Notes under the pieces: generated by a model | What the model was told of the DNA's origin: nothing | The model's database searches: none | The model's input: only the letters and a program-made list of their open reading frames with translations | Assembly: GCA_910585435.1 (NCBI GenBank) | Contig: CAJUEJ010000008.1 | Coordinates: 47,952-111,951 of the forward strand | Source of the DNA: an uncultured Hungatella sp. | Lineage (GTDB): Bacteria; Bacillota; Clostridia; Lachnospirales; Lachnospiraceae | DNA: 64,000 nucleotides | Direction of reading: 5' to 3' | In this document: piece by piece, positions 8,951 to 17,913 of the stretch | How positions within the stretch are numbered: the first letter of the stretch is position 1 | Layout: each line of letters begins with the position of its first letter | Position numbers and translations under genes: made by a program

Positions 8951-9140
8951 GATAAGAGAGTTTCGCCCGGGATCCCGACAAAGGTTTTGCCCAGGGTTCC
9001 GCCCCGGGGGCACTTAGCGGTTTCCTTCCAGGCGTGCCTGCGCTTCGGCCTTCAGGCATCCTGCAGGAAACTGCTGAAGCTGCGGAATGTCCTCCCTGGG
9101 CTGTGCTATGTGCGGTGCTCCGCTTTGCTGACGGCCGGAG
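8951..9140. repeat. GC-rich palindromic intergenic block
   Basis: This gene-free stretch is much richer in G+C than its surroundings and full of short inverted repeats. The clearest pairs AGCGGTTTCCT (9017-9027) with AGGAAACTGCT about 35 bases later, with one G-U pair, enclosing a second pair built on AGGCGTGCCTG and CAGGCATCCTG. It also contains CGCCCGGGATCCCG and CGCCCCGGGGG. It holds no coding frame that I can support. Such blocks are often multi-copy intergenic elements in related genomes; only one copy is visible here. Confidence 0.45.
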
Positions 9141-9202
9141 AAAGTTAAAGAAATAGTTGAAAATTTAAGTTGAAAAATCATGGAAAATTTTGTTGAAAAG
9201 GG

Positions 9203-9231
9203 TTGACTTTTGGGTAGGGTTGTAATATAAT
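9203..9231 (+). promoter_or_regulatory. Promoter of tRNA-Lys
   Basis: TTGACT, 17 bases, TATAAT, about 45 bases before the mature tRNA 5' end. Close to consensus, as expected for a stable RNA gene. Confidence 0.75.
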
Positions 9232-9282
9232 AAGGAGCGTGTCACAGAGAAGACACAAATTGGACACAATTTAATAGAATTT

Positions 9283-9355
9283 GCGCCTTTAGCTCAGTTG
9301 GTAGAGCAGTAGACTCTTAATCTATTTGTCCAGGGTTCGAGTCCCTGAAGGCGCA
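9283..9355 (+). tRNA. tRNA-Lys(CTT)
   Basis: A 73-base cloverleaf. Acceptor GCGCCTT pairs with AAGGCGC; D-arm GCTC/GAGC; anticodon stem GTAGA/TCTAT around loop CTCTTAA, giving anticodon CTT; T-arm CAGGG-TTCGAGT-CCCTG; discriminator A. The CCA end is not encoded. Confidence 0.95.
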
Positions 9356-9382
9356 GGTAAAGTACTGGTTTTGATGACGCAG

Positions 9383-9406
9383 AAGCATTGGGGCCGGTGC
9401 TTTTTT
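9383..9406 (+). terminator. Terminator after tRNA-Lys
   Basis: AAGCATTG pairs with CGGTGCTT (with G-U pairs) and is followed by TTTTTT. Confidence 0.65.
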
Positions 9407-9429
9407 CTGTCTGTGGGATGTGAAAAGGA

Positions 9430-9458
9430 TTTACATTCTTTTATTAATCTTTTATAAT
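9430..9458 (+). promoter_or_regulatory. Promoter of the GntR-type regulator
   Basis: TTTACA, 17 bases, TATAAT, 22 bases before the start codon. Confidence 0.6.
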
Positions 9459-9480
9459 AACCCATGAGGGAGAAGACAGC

Positions 9481-10584
9481 ATGGAAAAAGAAAAGTTTTT
9501 GTATGAGAGTGTGTATGAAGATTTGAAGCAGCAGATTTCCCGGGGAAGCCTGAAAACGGATGAACGTCTGAAGCCGGAGAATGAATTGGCTGAGGAATAT
9601 CAGGTAAGTGCCATTACTATAAAGAAGGCGTTGAGTATGCTGGCGGACGAAGGGGTTGTGAAAAGGATCCGCGGAAAAGGAAGCTTTGTGACGGCCGCGC
9701 CGGCCGTGTCTGAGAATGTTGTGGAAACAGGGACGGACGGAGACACTGCAAAAGAAATGATAGGCGTTATTTTTGAACATATCAGCTCCAGCTTTGGACT
9801 GGAGATGCTGTATGCACTGGATCGTCAGGCCCAGAATGCCGGCTATCGCCTGTTCCCCTGTTTTTCCTATGGAGAGAGGGATATTGAGACGGAGAAGATA
9901 CAGTATCTGCGCAGCATCGGGGTCAAGGGGCTTTTGGTCATGCCGGTTCACGGGAGACATTACAATACGGAGATTCTCAAGCTTGTAATTGACGAATTTC
10001 CTACAGTTTTAATCGATAAAGCCATGGAGGGAGTCCCTCTGGATTCTGTGCGCAGTGACGGAGAACTGTGTACACGGCAGCTGGTAGACTATCTGTATCA
10101 AAAAGGGAAAAGAAATATTTCTCTGATTACTGTGGATGAGAGAGATACCTCCTCCCTGATTGAGAGGAAAAGAGGCTTTTATCAGGGGATGGAGGACAAT
10201 CATCTGTCCGCCCAGCCGGAATGTGTTGTGCCGTGTATGAATTATCAGGACTCTTTCGCTGTATATGGGGATATCTACAGGAAGCTGATCCGCAAGTACC
10301 TGCAGGATTACGGGAAACAGCTGGACGGGATTGTCTGTTCGGAATACGGTGTGGCTATGCAGGTAGAGCTGATTTTGGAGGAAGAGGATTTGAAAGACAG
10401 CATAGAAGTATGCTGCATTGATGAGAACTATATCGGGCCGGATCAATACCAGATGACTCATATAAAGCAGGATGAAGAGAAGATTGCACGGTGTGCTTTG
10501 GAGGTTTTGCTGAAAAAGATACACGGAGAAGCCATGGAGCAGAGAGATTATCTGATTCCAGGTATATTTGTTCAGGGAAAATAG
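9481..10584 (+). CDS. GntR-family regulator with LacI-type sugar-sensing domain
   Basis: A 367-residue transcription factor. Residues 1-75 are a GntR winged helix (YEDLKQQISRGSLK, LAEEYQVSAITIKKALSML, VVKRIRGKGSFV). Residues 90-360 are a periplasmic-binding-protein-like effector domain as in LacI/AraR proteins (GVIFEHISSSFGLEMLYALD, TVLIDKAMEGVPLDSV). This combination defines AraR-like sugar regulators. It has its own promoter and terminator and lies directly upstream of a sugar transport operon in the same direction, so it is the likely local regulator, with a sugar or sugar phosphate as inducer. No clear palindromic operator could be identified. Confidence 0.88.
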   Translation: MEKEKFLYESVYEDLKQQISRGSLKTDERLKPENELAEEYQVSAITIKKALSMLADEGVVKRIRGKGSFVTAAPAVSENVVETGTDGDTAKEMIGVIFEHISSSFGLEMLYALDRQAQNAGYRLFPCFSYGERDIETEKIQYLRSIGVKGLLVMPVHGRHYNTEILKLVIDEFPTVLIDKAMEGVPLDSVRSDGELCTRQLVDYLYQKGKRNISLITVDERDTSSLIERKRGFYQGMEDNHLSAQPECVVPCMNYQDSFAVYGDIYRKLIRKYLQDYGKQLDGIVCSEYGVAMQVELILEEEDLKDSIEVCCIDENYIGPDQYQMTHIKQDEEKIARCALEVLLKKIHGEAMEQRDYLIPGIFVQGK

Positions 10585-10616
10585 AATACTATTCCCCAAG
10601 GCAGTACAAGCAGGGG

Positions 10617-10644
10617 TCGGCTGAGGTCAGCCGGCTCTTTTTTT
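10617..10644 (+). terminator. Terminator after the GntR-type gene
   Basis: CGGCTGA (10618-10624) pairs with TCAGCCG (10627-10633), followed by GCTC and a run of seven T. Confidence 0.75.
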
Positions 10645-10735
10645 GACCAGAAAAATATTATGTAAACTAAACAAAAATATAATTTGATATAGGATTAAAT
10701 ATATAAAAAATATAATATAAAAGTATAATAATATA

Positions 10736-10764
10736 TTTACAAAATATAATAAATATGATATTAT
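10736..10764 (+). promoter_or_regulatory. Promoter of the sugar transport operon
   Basis: TTTACA, 17 bases, TATTAT, about 70 bases before the binding-protein gene. It lies in a very AT-rich stretch (about 10670-10790) of repeated TATAATA-like words that contains several other possible -10 sequences. Confidence 0.45.
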
Positions 10765-10834
10765 GATAAATGTAACTTAGTTAAGACAAAAAAATGTACA
10801 TGGGCAGCAAAAACAGAATCAATGAAGGAGGATT

Positions 10835-12322
10835 ATGATGAGAAAGAGAAGATTATCAGCACTGATTTCCGCATTATGTCTGACAGCAACAGCAGTGACC
10901 GCTTGCGGAGGAGGAAGCACAGCACAGGGAACCACCGCAGCTACAACAGCAGCAGCATCAGGCGAGACGAAAGCCCAGGAGACAGAAGGGGCTAAAGAAG
11001 AGACGACGGCCCAGGCAGAGACGGCAGGCGGCAGTGTTCGGATTCTTTTGAACGTCACCGGAGGGAAGGACGAGGAGGAGATGAAGCTTTTCGTGGAGGC
11101 TCTGGAGGCAGCTACCGGGCTGGAGATTGAGGTAGAGAAGCCTGCTTCCGATTATTCTAAGGTTATGATGCAGAAGTTAAGCGGAGGCGAGAAATACGAT
11201 CTGATCTATCTGAACGCCAGTGAGTATGCCAACCTGATTGATCAGGAAGCACTGATGGATATCACGGATTATGTGAAGAATTCTCAGATCCTGTCCCAGA
11301 ATGTAGAGCAGAGCGAGTGGGACGACATAACCATTGACGGAAAAATATACGCAGGTTTTAATAAGAAAGAAGTACACCGTGTTGTAGCCCTGAACAATGC
11401 CATGTTAAAAGCGGCAGGGATTGACTATCAGTCCATAGATCCCACGCTGGACGGATATTATGAAGTCTTTTCGAAGCTGAAGGAGACCAATACTGAGACA
11501 GACTTCTATCCATTTGAAGTGATCATGAAGGATGCCTGGGATCTGCAGCCCTGGATGGCATCTGTGGGTGTAAAGACAGGCGTTGTTTTAGATGATAGTG
11601 GAAAGAAGTATGCGCCGGTTTCCACAGAGGCGGCAGCTCCGGTTTGGGAGTGGTTTAAGAAGTTGTATGATGAAGGGCTTATGGATCCAGGTTCATTTGT
11701 TGATGCCACATCCGATATGAGGAGTAAGATGGGAGCAGCTTCCAAAAAGTCCGGATGCTGCGTAGACTGGGCCGCATGGGTGGGGCTTCACAATTCCAAT
11801 GCTCTGGCAGAAGGAGTATCGGAGGATGACTATCAGGTAGTATCTCTTCCAGGCTGTAAGACACCGGACGGGAATTATATGCTTGGCAAGGGCGGCGCAA
11901 GTCTTTTTGCAGTTCCTGCAAACGCTGAGAATGTAGAGGGAGCTGTGAAGGTTCTGGAGTATTTTGCCACACAGGAAGGCGGAGAGCTGTTGTCCATCGG
12001 CGTGGAGGGGCATGATTATACAAAAGAAGGAGATACCTATACCCAGACAGAAATCGGCAAGACCCACGGCAACGACCATGGTGCGCCGGTGCCTATCTAC
12101 AAAGATTTTAAGGCTCCTTTCGGCTACAATCCGGGAATGGAAGATGCCCTTCAGTTTGGCCAGTATGCATCCATTGAGATGACGATTCCTAATGAAGCAG
12201 ATTACAAAGAGATCGTCGGAAAATGGGGAATCCAGATGATCAAGGGAGAGGCCTCCATTGAAGACGGGCTTGCCGGCATGCGCAAAGAGCTGATGGAGCG
12301 CGGTGTGACAGAAGTAGAATAA
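10835..12322 (+). CDS. ABC transporter sugar-binding lipoprotein
   Basis: The extracellular solute-binding subunit of a carbohydrate importer, 495 residues (family 1 SBP type). A lipoprotein signal ends at AVTAC with the lipidated Cys at residue 24, followed by a Gly/Thr/Ala/Glu-rich linker of about 45 residues and then the binding domain. The start codon is one of two adjacent ATGs behind GAAGGAGGATT. It is the first gene of the operon; a strong hairpin follows it before the permeases, typical of differential expression of a binding protein. Substrate cannot be named from sequence. Confidence 0.92.
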   Translation: MMRKRRLSALISALCLTATAVTACGGGSTAQGTTAATTAAASGETKAQETEGAKEETTAQAETAGGSVRILLNVTGGKDEEEMKLFVEALEAATGLEIEVEKPASDYSKVMMQKLSGGEKYDLIYLNASEYANLIDQEALMDITDYVKNSQILSQNVEQSEWDDITIDGKIYAGFNKKEVHRVVALNNAMLKAAGIDYQSIDPTLDGYYEVFSKLKETNTETDFYPFEVIMKDAWDLQPWMASVGVKTGVVLDDSGKKYAPVSTEAAAPVWEWFKKLYDEGLMDPGSFVDATSDMRSKMGAASKKSGCCVDWAAWVGLHNSNALAEGVSEDDYQVVSLPGCKTPDGNYMLGKGGASLFAVPANAENVEGAVKVLEYFATQEGGELLSIGVEGHDYTKEGDTYTQTEIGKTHGNDHGAPVPIYKDFKAPFGYNPGMEDALQFGQYASIEMTIPNEADYKEIVGKWGIQMIKGEASIEDGLAGMRKELMERGVTEVE

Positions 12323-12374
12323 TGTAATTGCTTAAGACTTGTCTGAACAGATATGGAAAAATAGAAATGCTCAT

Positions 12375-12397
12375 GTGCCGTGCTTATTGCACGGCAC
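12375..12397 (+). promoter_or_regulatory. Intercistronic hairpin between binding protein and permease genes
   Basis: GTGCCGTGC and GCACGGCAC form a perfect 9-bp stem with a five-base loop and no T-run afterwards. Such hairpins commonly protect the upstream message from 3' decay so that the binding protein is made in excess over the permeases. Confidence 0.65.
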
Positions 12398-12449
12398 TGA
12401 TTGAATGGAATGTTAAGGAAAGAGATAAAGCATAGACAGGAGGTTGCTC

Positions 12450-13358
12450 ATGTCAAAGAAAAGAGGGGACACATTCAGGAAAATAAAGCGCTATCGGGGA
12501 ATCTATCTGATGCTTGCGCCGATTGCAGCCTACTTCCTTGTATTTTCCTACTATCCGCTGGTGCTGGGAATCGTCAACAGCTTTCATAAGGTAAAACTGC
12601 TGGGAGGCTCCCAGTTTGTGGGGCTGTCCAATTATCAGGAGGTAGCAGGGAGCAGACTGTATCAGCAAGCTTTAAGGAACAGCCTGTTTGTAGGAATCGG
12701 TACTTTTCTGCTTCAGTTTGTGTGGGGATTGTGTATCGCGGTATTCCTTAATGAGGTAAAAAGAAAGACATTTAAATCCCTGATTCAGACGGTTACCTAT
12801 ATTCCCTATTTGCTGTCATGGACCGTAGTGGGAGGCCTATGGATTACGATTTTCTCGCCTACAGGTATGGTCAACGGAATTTTGAATCAGCTTGGAGTAC
12901 AGGGTTCCACAGTTTTTATGGCAGAGCCGGCATTTGCAAGGACCATCATGATCTTTACCGGAGCCTGGAAGGGTGCAGGATATTTTGCTGCCCTGTTTTT
13001 GGCAGCTATTGTAAGCCTGGACTATTCCCTGTATGAATCAGCGCGGATCGACGGGGCTTCCCGGTGGCAGCAGATCATAAAGATCACCCTGCCTCAGATC
13101 GTGCCCACTATGAAGATTGTCACGGTTCTGAGCGCTATGGGGGTGCTGAGGAACTTTGACCAGATATTCGTTATGGGAAATCCATCCATCAACGACAAGG
13201 TTCAGAACCTGCTGGTGCTGATCTATAATGACGGTATCCTGAAATTTAATGTAGGGACAGCTACTGCGGCAGCCACATTGGTTCTGATTGTCACTATGAT
13301 TATTTCGTTTGTAGTGCGCAAGCTGCTTCGGTATGACGAAGCCTATGACGGACGTTAG
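12450..13358 (+). CDS. ABC sugar transporter permease (MalF/LplB type)
   Basis: A 302-residue integral membrane subunit with six predicted helices. The EAA loop that contacts the ATPase is visible as YESARIDGASRWQQIIKITLP near residue 195. The ATG at 12450 is chosen because GACAGGAGG ends six bases before it; a TTG two codons upstream overlaps that site. It belongs to the CUT1 family, whose two permeases share an ATPase (MsmX/MsmK-like) that in this genome must be encoded elsewhere. Confidence 0.92.
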   Translation: MSKKRGDTFRKIKRYRGIYLMLAPIAAYFLVFSYYPLVLGIVNSFHKVKLLGGSQFVGLSNYQEVAGSRLYQQALRNSLFVGIGTFLLQFVWGLCIAVFLNEVKRKTFKSLIQTVTYIPYLLSWTVVGGLWITIFSPTGMVNGILNQLGVQGSTVFMAEPAFARTIMIFTGAWKGAGYFAALFLAAIVSLDYSLYESARIDGASRWQQIIKITLPQIVPTMKIVTVLSAMGVLRNFDQIFVMGNPSINDKVQNLLVLIYNDGILKFNVGTATAAATLVLIVTMIISFVVRKLLRYDEAYDGR

Positions 13359-13368
13359 GAGGAGGGCA

Positions 13369-14238
13369 ATGAAAAAGAAAAAACAGTTGGCTAATGAGCT
13401 GAATCTTCCTCAGAAGATTGTTATGTATCTGCTTTTAGTGTGTATTGTCCTTATTATGGCGGTGCCTATGTGGAACGTATTGGTGGTGGCAACTTCTTCC
13501 AGATTGTCGGCCAGCCAGAGCGGAGTCAAGCTTTGGTGGGATTCCTTCAGCCTGGATGGGTTTGAGTACGTGTTTACAGTGACGAAGCTGCTGCGCCCGT
13601 TTCTCAACTCGTTTTTTGTAACAACGGTTGCCACGGTGATACAGGTAGTTTTATCCTCCTTTGCGGGATATGTCCTGATTCAGAAAGATTTGCCCTTTAA
13701 GGGAGCGATCACATCCTTTGTCATGCTGACTATGATGATTCCGGGAGACTTGACATTGATTTCAGTTTACCAGCTGAACAAGCAGCTGAATCTTTTAAAC
13801 AGCTACACAGGACTGATTATGAACGGGCTGATCTCCGGATTCAGCATTCTTCTTATGAGAAATTTCTTTGAGACTGTGCCCTATTCTCTGGCAGAGGCAG
13901 CAAGAATTGACGGAGCCGGGGAGGTTCATATTTTCCGTAAGATCTATCTTCCTGTATCTCTTCCAGGGCTGGCTACCGTATTTTTTATGGAATATGTGGC
14001 AAAATGGAATTCTATTATGCTTCCGGCAACGTTGGTAACGGAGCAGAAGCTTTATACGCTGCCGCTGATGCTGAAAGCCATGATTCTGACCGATGCATCC
14101 ACATCAGGAACATCCTTTGCACCAGATAATGCGGTTATGGCAGCAATTATAATTTCTACGGTTCCTTTGCTCTTTATCTATATCTTTGCGCAGCAGTACC
14201 TGTTGGAGGGAATGAACCTTGGGGCCGAGAAAGGATAG
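13369..14238 (+). CDS. ABC sugar transporter permease (MalG/AraQ type)
   Basis: The second membrane subunit, 289 residues, with six predicted helices and the EAA loop LAEAARIDGAGEVHIFRK. The ATG at 13369 lies behind TTAGGAGGAGGGCA, with the stop codon of the first permease just upstream; an earlier in-frame ATG would overlap that gene. A PHP-family gene follows after six bases. Confidence 0.92.
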   Translation: MKKKKQLANELNLPQKIVMYLLLVCIVLIMAVPMWNVLVVATSSRLSASQSGVKLWWDSFSLDGFEYVFTVTKLLRPFLNSFFVTTVATVIQVVLSSFAGYVLIQKDLPFKGAITSFVMLTMMIPGDLTLISVYQLNKQLNLLNSYTGLIMNGLISGFSILLMRNFFETVPYSLAEAARIDGAGEVHIFRKIYLPVSLPGLATVFFMEYVAKWNSIMLPATLVTEQKLYTLPLMLKAMILTDASTSGTSFAPDNAVMAAIIISTVPLLFIYIFAQQYLLEGMNLGAEKG

Positions 14239-14244
14239 GCACAG

Positions 14245-15585
14245 ATGGACAAAAAGGAAATCAGATTTGAACGCTTTGTAAAAAAGGAAGAGGAAGGGAC
14301 CTATTTTCCCATAGAATTTCAGGTTCCGGATCATGTGGAAACATTAGAATTGTCTTATGCATATACCAGGTTTGAGCAGACAGAGAGTGGATACGGGGAA
14401 ACGGTAAAGCGGGAGATCAATATTGTAGATCTGGCACTCTGCGGTGCAGGCGGCTGTTATATCGGTTCTTCCGGCTCAGACCGAAACCATATATCCATAG
14501 GCCCGTATGGAAGCTCTCAGGGCTTTGCCCCTTCTCCCATCAAGCCAGGGACGTGGAGCGTTATCTTAGGGGCATATAAGATTGCAAAGGAAGGCTGCAA
14601 AGTAGAGTACCAGGTGGTTTTCCACGAGAAAAAGCGCAGGCTTTATAAGGGGGATACCCACCTTCACACCATGGGATCTGACGGGAACTGCAGCCTTGAA
14701 GAGCTGGCGCTGATTGCCAGGAAAGAAGGATTGGATTATCTTGTGGTCACGGATCACAACAATTATGCCCAGAATCAGCAGCTTCCCGATATAGAGGGCC
14801 TGACTATGATTCCGGGATGTGAGTGGACCCACTATAAGGGCCACGCAGGGATGTTGGGTGTAAAACAGCCATTTGAGAATCCGTTTTGCGTCAATACCAG
14901 GAATCAGATGGAAGAAAAGCTTGAGGGGGCCAGAACGCGGGGCGCAAAGGTAGTTCTCAACCATCCCTTCTGCCCAAATTGTGGTTGGAGATGGGGGATA
15001 GAAGATACAGAGTATGATCTGATTGAGGTATGGAACGGAGCAACTCCTCCGGCAATCAACCGGAAGTGCCTGGACTGGTGGGATAGCAGGCTAAAGGAAG
15101 GAAGGCGGATTCCGGTTATCGGCGGCAGTGATTTTCACAGACTGGGATATGGGCGGATGCCTGCCTCACCTTGTACGTGCCTGTATGCCTGGTCCCGAAC
15201 GGGAGAAGATCTGATGGAGGCGATGGCAGCAGGGCATGGGTTTGTGGTGTATGGACCTGAAGGCCCTATGGCTTATGGCGAAGCGGGCGGAAAGATTTTC
15301 GGGGATGTGATTTCTCCGGATGCGGAAATAGAATTCCACTTTTGGAATCTAAAGGAAGGCGACAGGATCTTCTTGATATCTGATAAAGACAGTCAGTGTT
15401 TTGAAATAAGCAAAGATGTAACAGAATTCCGGTGTAGCCATAAGGCAGAGGGGCTTGTGTTTCTGCGGGCCGAGATAACAAGAATGATGCTTCCCACAGG
15501 TGAGATGCCAGCTCTTTTGACAAATCCATTTTATATTGAAGAGAAACATACAGGTGACGCCAAGGGGTGCGTGCCGATACATTGA
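14245..15585 (+). CDS. PHP-family metal-dependent phosphoesterase (CehA/McbA-like)
   Basis: A 446-residue protein. Residues 1-130 form a beta-rich N-terminal part. From about residue 133 a PHP (polymerase and histidinol phosphatase) domain shows its metal-binding motifs: GDTHLHTMGSDG, VTDHNNY, NHPFCPNC and GGSDFHRLGYG. Members hydrolyse phosphoesters or related bonds. Encoded with a sugar importer and a GH38-like protein, it may process the imported compound or a phosphorylated intermediate; no signal peptide is seen, so it acts in the cytoplasm. A six-base gap and the overlap of the next gene's RBS with its end point to translational coupling. Confidence 0.85.
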   Translation: MDKKEIRFERFVKKEEEGTYFPIEFQVPDHVETLELSYAYTRFEQTESGYGETVKREINIVDLALCGAGGCYIGSSGSDRNHISIGPYGSSQGFAPSPIKPGTWSVILGAYKIAKEGCKVEYQVVFHEKKRRLYKGDTHLHTMGSDGNCSLEELALIARKEGLDYLVVTDHNNYAQNQQLPDIEGLTMIPGCEWTHYKGHAGMLGVKQPFENPFCVNTRNQMEEKLEGARTRGAKVVLNHPFCPNCGWRWGIEDTEYDLIEVWNGATPPAINRKCLDWWDSRLKEGRRIPVIGGSDFHRLGYGRMPASPCTCLYAWSRTGEDLMEAMAAGHGFVVYGPEGPMAYGEAGGKIFGDVISPDAEIEFHFWNLKEGDRIFLISDKDSQCFEISKDVTEFRCSHKAEGLVFLRAEITRMMLPTGEMPALLTNPFYIEEKHTGDAKGCVPIH

Positions 15586-15602
15586 TACAGGGGGAAAACA
15601 GC

Positions 15603-17768
15603 GTGATAAAAAAGGTGATTCTGGTATTTAAAACCCATTTTGACATCGGTTTTACGGACCTTTCTAAAAATGTAATCGACAACTATTCTACAGACATGCT
15701 GGATCAGGTGCTGGAGACATGTGAGGCCACGGCGGATATGGGGGAGCACAGATATATTTGGACTATGCCTTCCTGGCCGTTAAAACAGATGCTGACACAC
15801 TGCAGCCAGGAACGGAAGGTGCGGCTGGAGAAGCTGATTGAAAGCGGGCAGATCGTCTGGCATGCACTTGCGTATACCTCCCATTTTGACTTTTGCGGGC
15901 CGGAGGAATACCGGTATGGATTTACTTATGCCAGAGAATTATCCGATACATACAAAAAACCATTTCCCATAAGTGCCAAAATGACGGATGTGCCGGGACA
16001 TGGAAGGGGGATCGTGCCGCTTCTGGCAGAGCAGGGCGTTAAATTTCTCCATCTGGGCTGCAATGAGTTTATCCGTCCGCCCAAGGTGCCGGAGCTGTTT
16101 TTCTGGGAGGGGCCGGATGGAAGCCGGGTACTGACAATGTACAATAAAGGATACGGCTCTCAGGAAAATGCGCCGGAGGACTGGCCCTATTCTGTCTGGA
16201 TGGCTCTGATGCACACCCATGATAACTGCGGCCCCCAGTCTGCCAATGCCATAAGGGAGATGGCTGCCCGGATTCAGAAACAGTATCCCCAGGCACAGGT
16301 GGTGTGCGGCACCATGGATGATTTCTTCCGTGAGCTGGAGAAGGAGGATCTTTCAGCAGTGCCTGTGGTGCAGAAAGACCTGGCGGACACCTGGATCCAC
16401 GGTGTGGGAACTTATCCCCGGGAAGTAAAGAGGATCCGGTCAGCCAGAAGAAGGCTGAAGCAGCTGAAGAAAAGATTTCAGAAGGCAGAAGGCCGGATGG
16501 CTCCGGCGGACAGAGAGAAGGCCATAGCCCTGATGGATGAATGCCAGGATCAGATGATGATCTTTGGTGAGCATACCTGGGGGATCGATGTGAAGACATG
16601 GCTGAATGCCCCCCGGGTATATCAGGAATCCCTGTTTCAGGAGGAAAGGAAAAAGCCGGATTACAGAAAGCTGGAAGATTCCTGGAAGGAACAGTCGGAT
16701 CGCGCCTGGAGAGCCTGGAAGGCCTGCCGGGAATTAGAAGATTTGCTGCCTGCAGAGGAAGCTTGCTGCGGCGGGCAGAAGGCTTGGCCGGCAGAGCAGA
16801 GAGGTGCATCCAGGCAGGAAAATACGCTGCGACAGGAAACCCTGGTTTCTTCAGAAGAGGACAGAGGGTTAGGGCAGGAAGAACAGCTGGAACAGCAGGG
16901 GAATGGCGTTATAGAAAACGCCTGTTACCGAATCCTGCTGGATGAGGCTTCAGGCCAGGTGGAGGAGATCTATGACAAGACCGCCGGCCAGACGATTCTC
17001 AGAGGAAGAGAGGGACATCCGGCTGTCTGCTATCAGTACGACAGATACGGTGCAGAAGACTTAACGAAATATTTAAGAAAGGCGGCGCGCCGCTATTCTG
17101 ACTGGGGAATTCTGGATAACGGAAAAGACTCTTATCCGGAATGCACCCATATCACCGCCTGCCCCCGGTTTCAGCGGTATGAGCTGGAGGGAAAATGGCT
17201 GCATCTGTATTATCAGAATGAAACCGATGAAGAGACCTATGGAAACCCAAAGAATGTTATCTTAAGCCTGGGATTTGCTAGAGAGAAGGTGGAGATTTTC
17301 CTTACTTTAAAAGGAAAGAAGGCCTCCCCTTACACAGAAAGCGGCTCTCTGGTTCTGGAATTGCCTATGGAGGCTCCAGGATACGGGGTTAACAAAAACG
17401 GATATGTGTTAAATCCGAAGACAGACATTGCAGACTGGGGGAACCATGCCCTATACTGTCTTGAGAATTTTGTGACGGCAGAGGAAGGGGAAAGAAAGCT
17501 TTGCGTTGCTGCCCTGGATACCCCACTTCTTGGAATAGGAGAAACCGGGATATACAAGTTCAGGAAGAAGTATAAGAAAAAAAGGCCGGCTTTGTATTTC
17601 AACCTTTTCAACAACATGTGGGGAACCAATTTTCCCCAGTGGATCGAAGGAGATTTTTCTTTTCGGTTTGTCTTATTTGACGTTAAAAAGGAGCTGGGCA
17701 AGGCATTGGTGCAGACAGCAGAGGAGAAGGCATGGGAGATGGAAATAGAGGCTCTCCCGGAAAATTAA
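15603..17768 (+). CDS. GH38-like DUF5054 family protein
   Basis: A 721-residue cytoplasmic protein starting at a GTG that follows CAGGGGGAAAACAGC; a TTG/ATG start further upstream would overlap the PHP gene. The N-terminal half resembles the catalytic barrel of family 38 alpha-mannosidases: FKTHFDIGFTD, WTMPSWPL, MTDVPGHGRGIVPLLA. DUF5054 proteins are this GH38-like family, with uncharacterised substrates. An inserted Glu/Gln-rich stretch of about 50 residues (about residues 380-430) separates the helical middle from the C-terminal beta-sandwich region (VIENACYRILLDEASG onward) and looks like a species-specific linker. It is the last gene of the transport operon; the inferred role is cleavage of the imported glycan. 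Confidence 0.75.
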   Translation: MIKKVILVFKTHFDIGFTDLSKNVIDNYSTDMLDQVLETCEATADMGEHRYIWTMPSWPLKQMLTHCSQERKVRLEKLIESGQIVWHALAYTSHFDFCGPEEYRYGFTYARELSDTYKKPFPISAKMTDVPGHGRGIVPLLAEQGVKFLHLGCNEFIRPPKVPELFFWEGPDGSRVLTMYNKGYGSQENAPEDWPYSVWMALMHTHDNCGPQSANAIREMAARIQKQYPQAQVVCGTMDDFFRELEKEDLSAVPVVQKDLADTWIHGVGTYPREVKRIRSARRRLKQLKKRFQKAEGRMAPADREKAIALMDECQDQMMIFGEHTWGIDVKTWLNAPRVYQESLFQEERKKPDYRKLEDSWKEQSDRAWRAWKACRELEDLLPAEEACCGGQKAWPAEQRGASRQENTLRQETLVSSEEDRGLGQEEQLEQQGNGVIENACYRILLDEASGQVEEIYDKTAGQTILRGREGHPAVCYQYDRYGAEDLTKYLRKAARRYSDWGILDNGKDSYPECTHITACPRFQRYELEGKWLHLYYQNETDEETYGNPKNVILSLGFAREKVEIFLTLKGKKASPYTESGSLVLELPMEAPGYGVNKNGYVLNPKTDIADWGNHALYCLENFVTAEEGERKLCVAALDTPLLGIGETGIYKFRKKYKKKRPALYFNLFNNMWGTNFPQWIEGDFSFRFVLFDVKKELGKALVQTAEEKAWEMEIEALPEN

Positions 17769-17788
17769 CAGATACAATCAGAAAATCC

Positions 17789-17835
17789 ATACCCGCCCTG
17801 CAGGCTGAGAGAGCAGCTGCAGGGCGGGTATATTT
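17789..17835 (+). terminator. Operon-end hairpin after the GH38-like gene
   Basis: ATACCCGCCCTGCAG and CTGCAGGGCGGGTAT form a perfect 15-bp stem around a 13-base loop, followed by a weak T-rich tail (TTAGTTT). Confidence 0.75.
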
Positions 17836-17858
17836 AGTTTAGAGAGTTTTTTAAATTA

Positions 17859-17887
17859 TTGAAAAAGGCGGTGCTTCATGGTATAGT
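17859..17887 (+). promoter_or_regulatory. Promoter before a decayed gene
   Basis: TTGAAA, 17 bases, TATAGT, 26 bases before the first ATG of the pseudogene. Confidence 0.5.
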
Positions 17888-17913
17888 AATTTATAGAAGG
17901 AAGGTTTGATAAC

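Noticed and set aside
16069..16809. 246-codon minus-strand frame inside the GH38-like gene
   Set aside because: Pro/Ser/Arg-rich composition typical of the antisense of a G+C-rich coding region; the plus-strand gene is clear.
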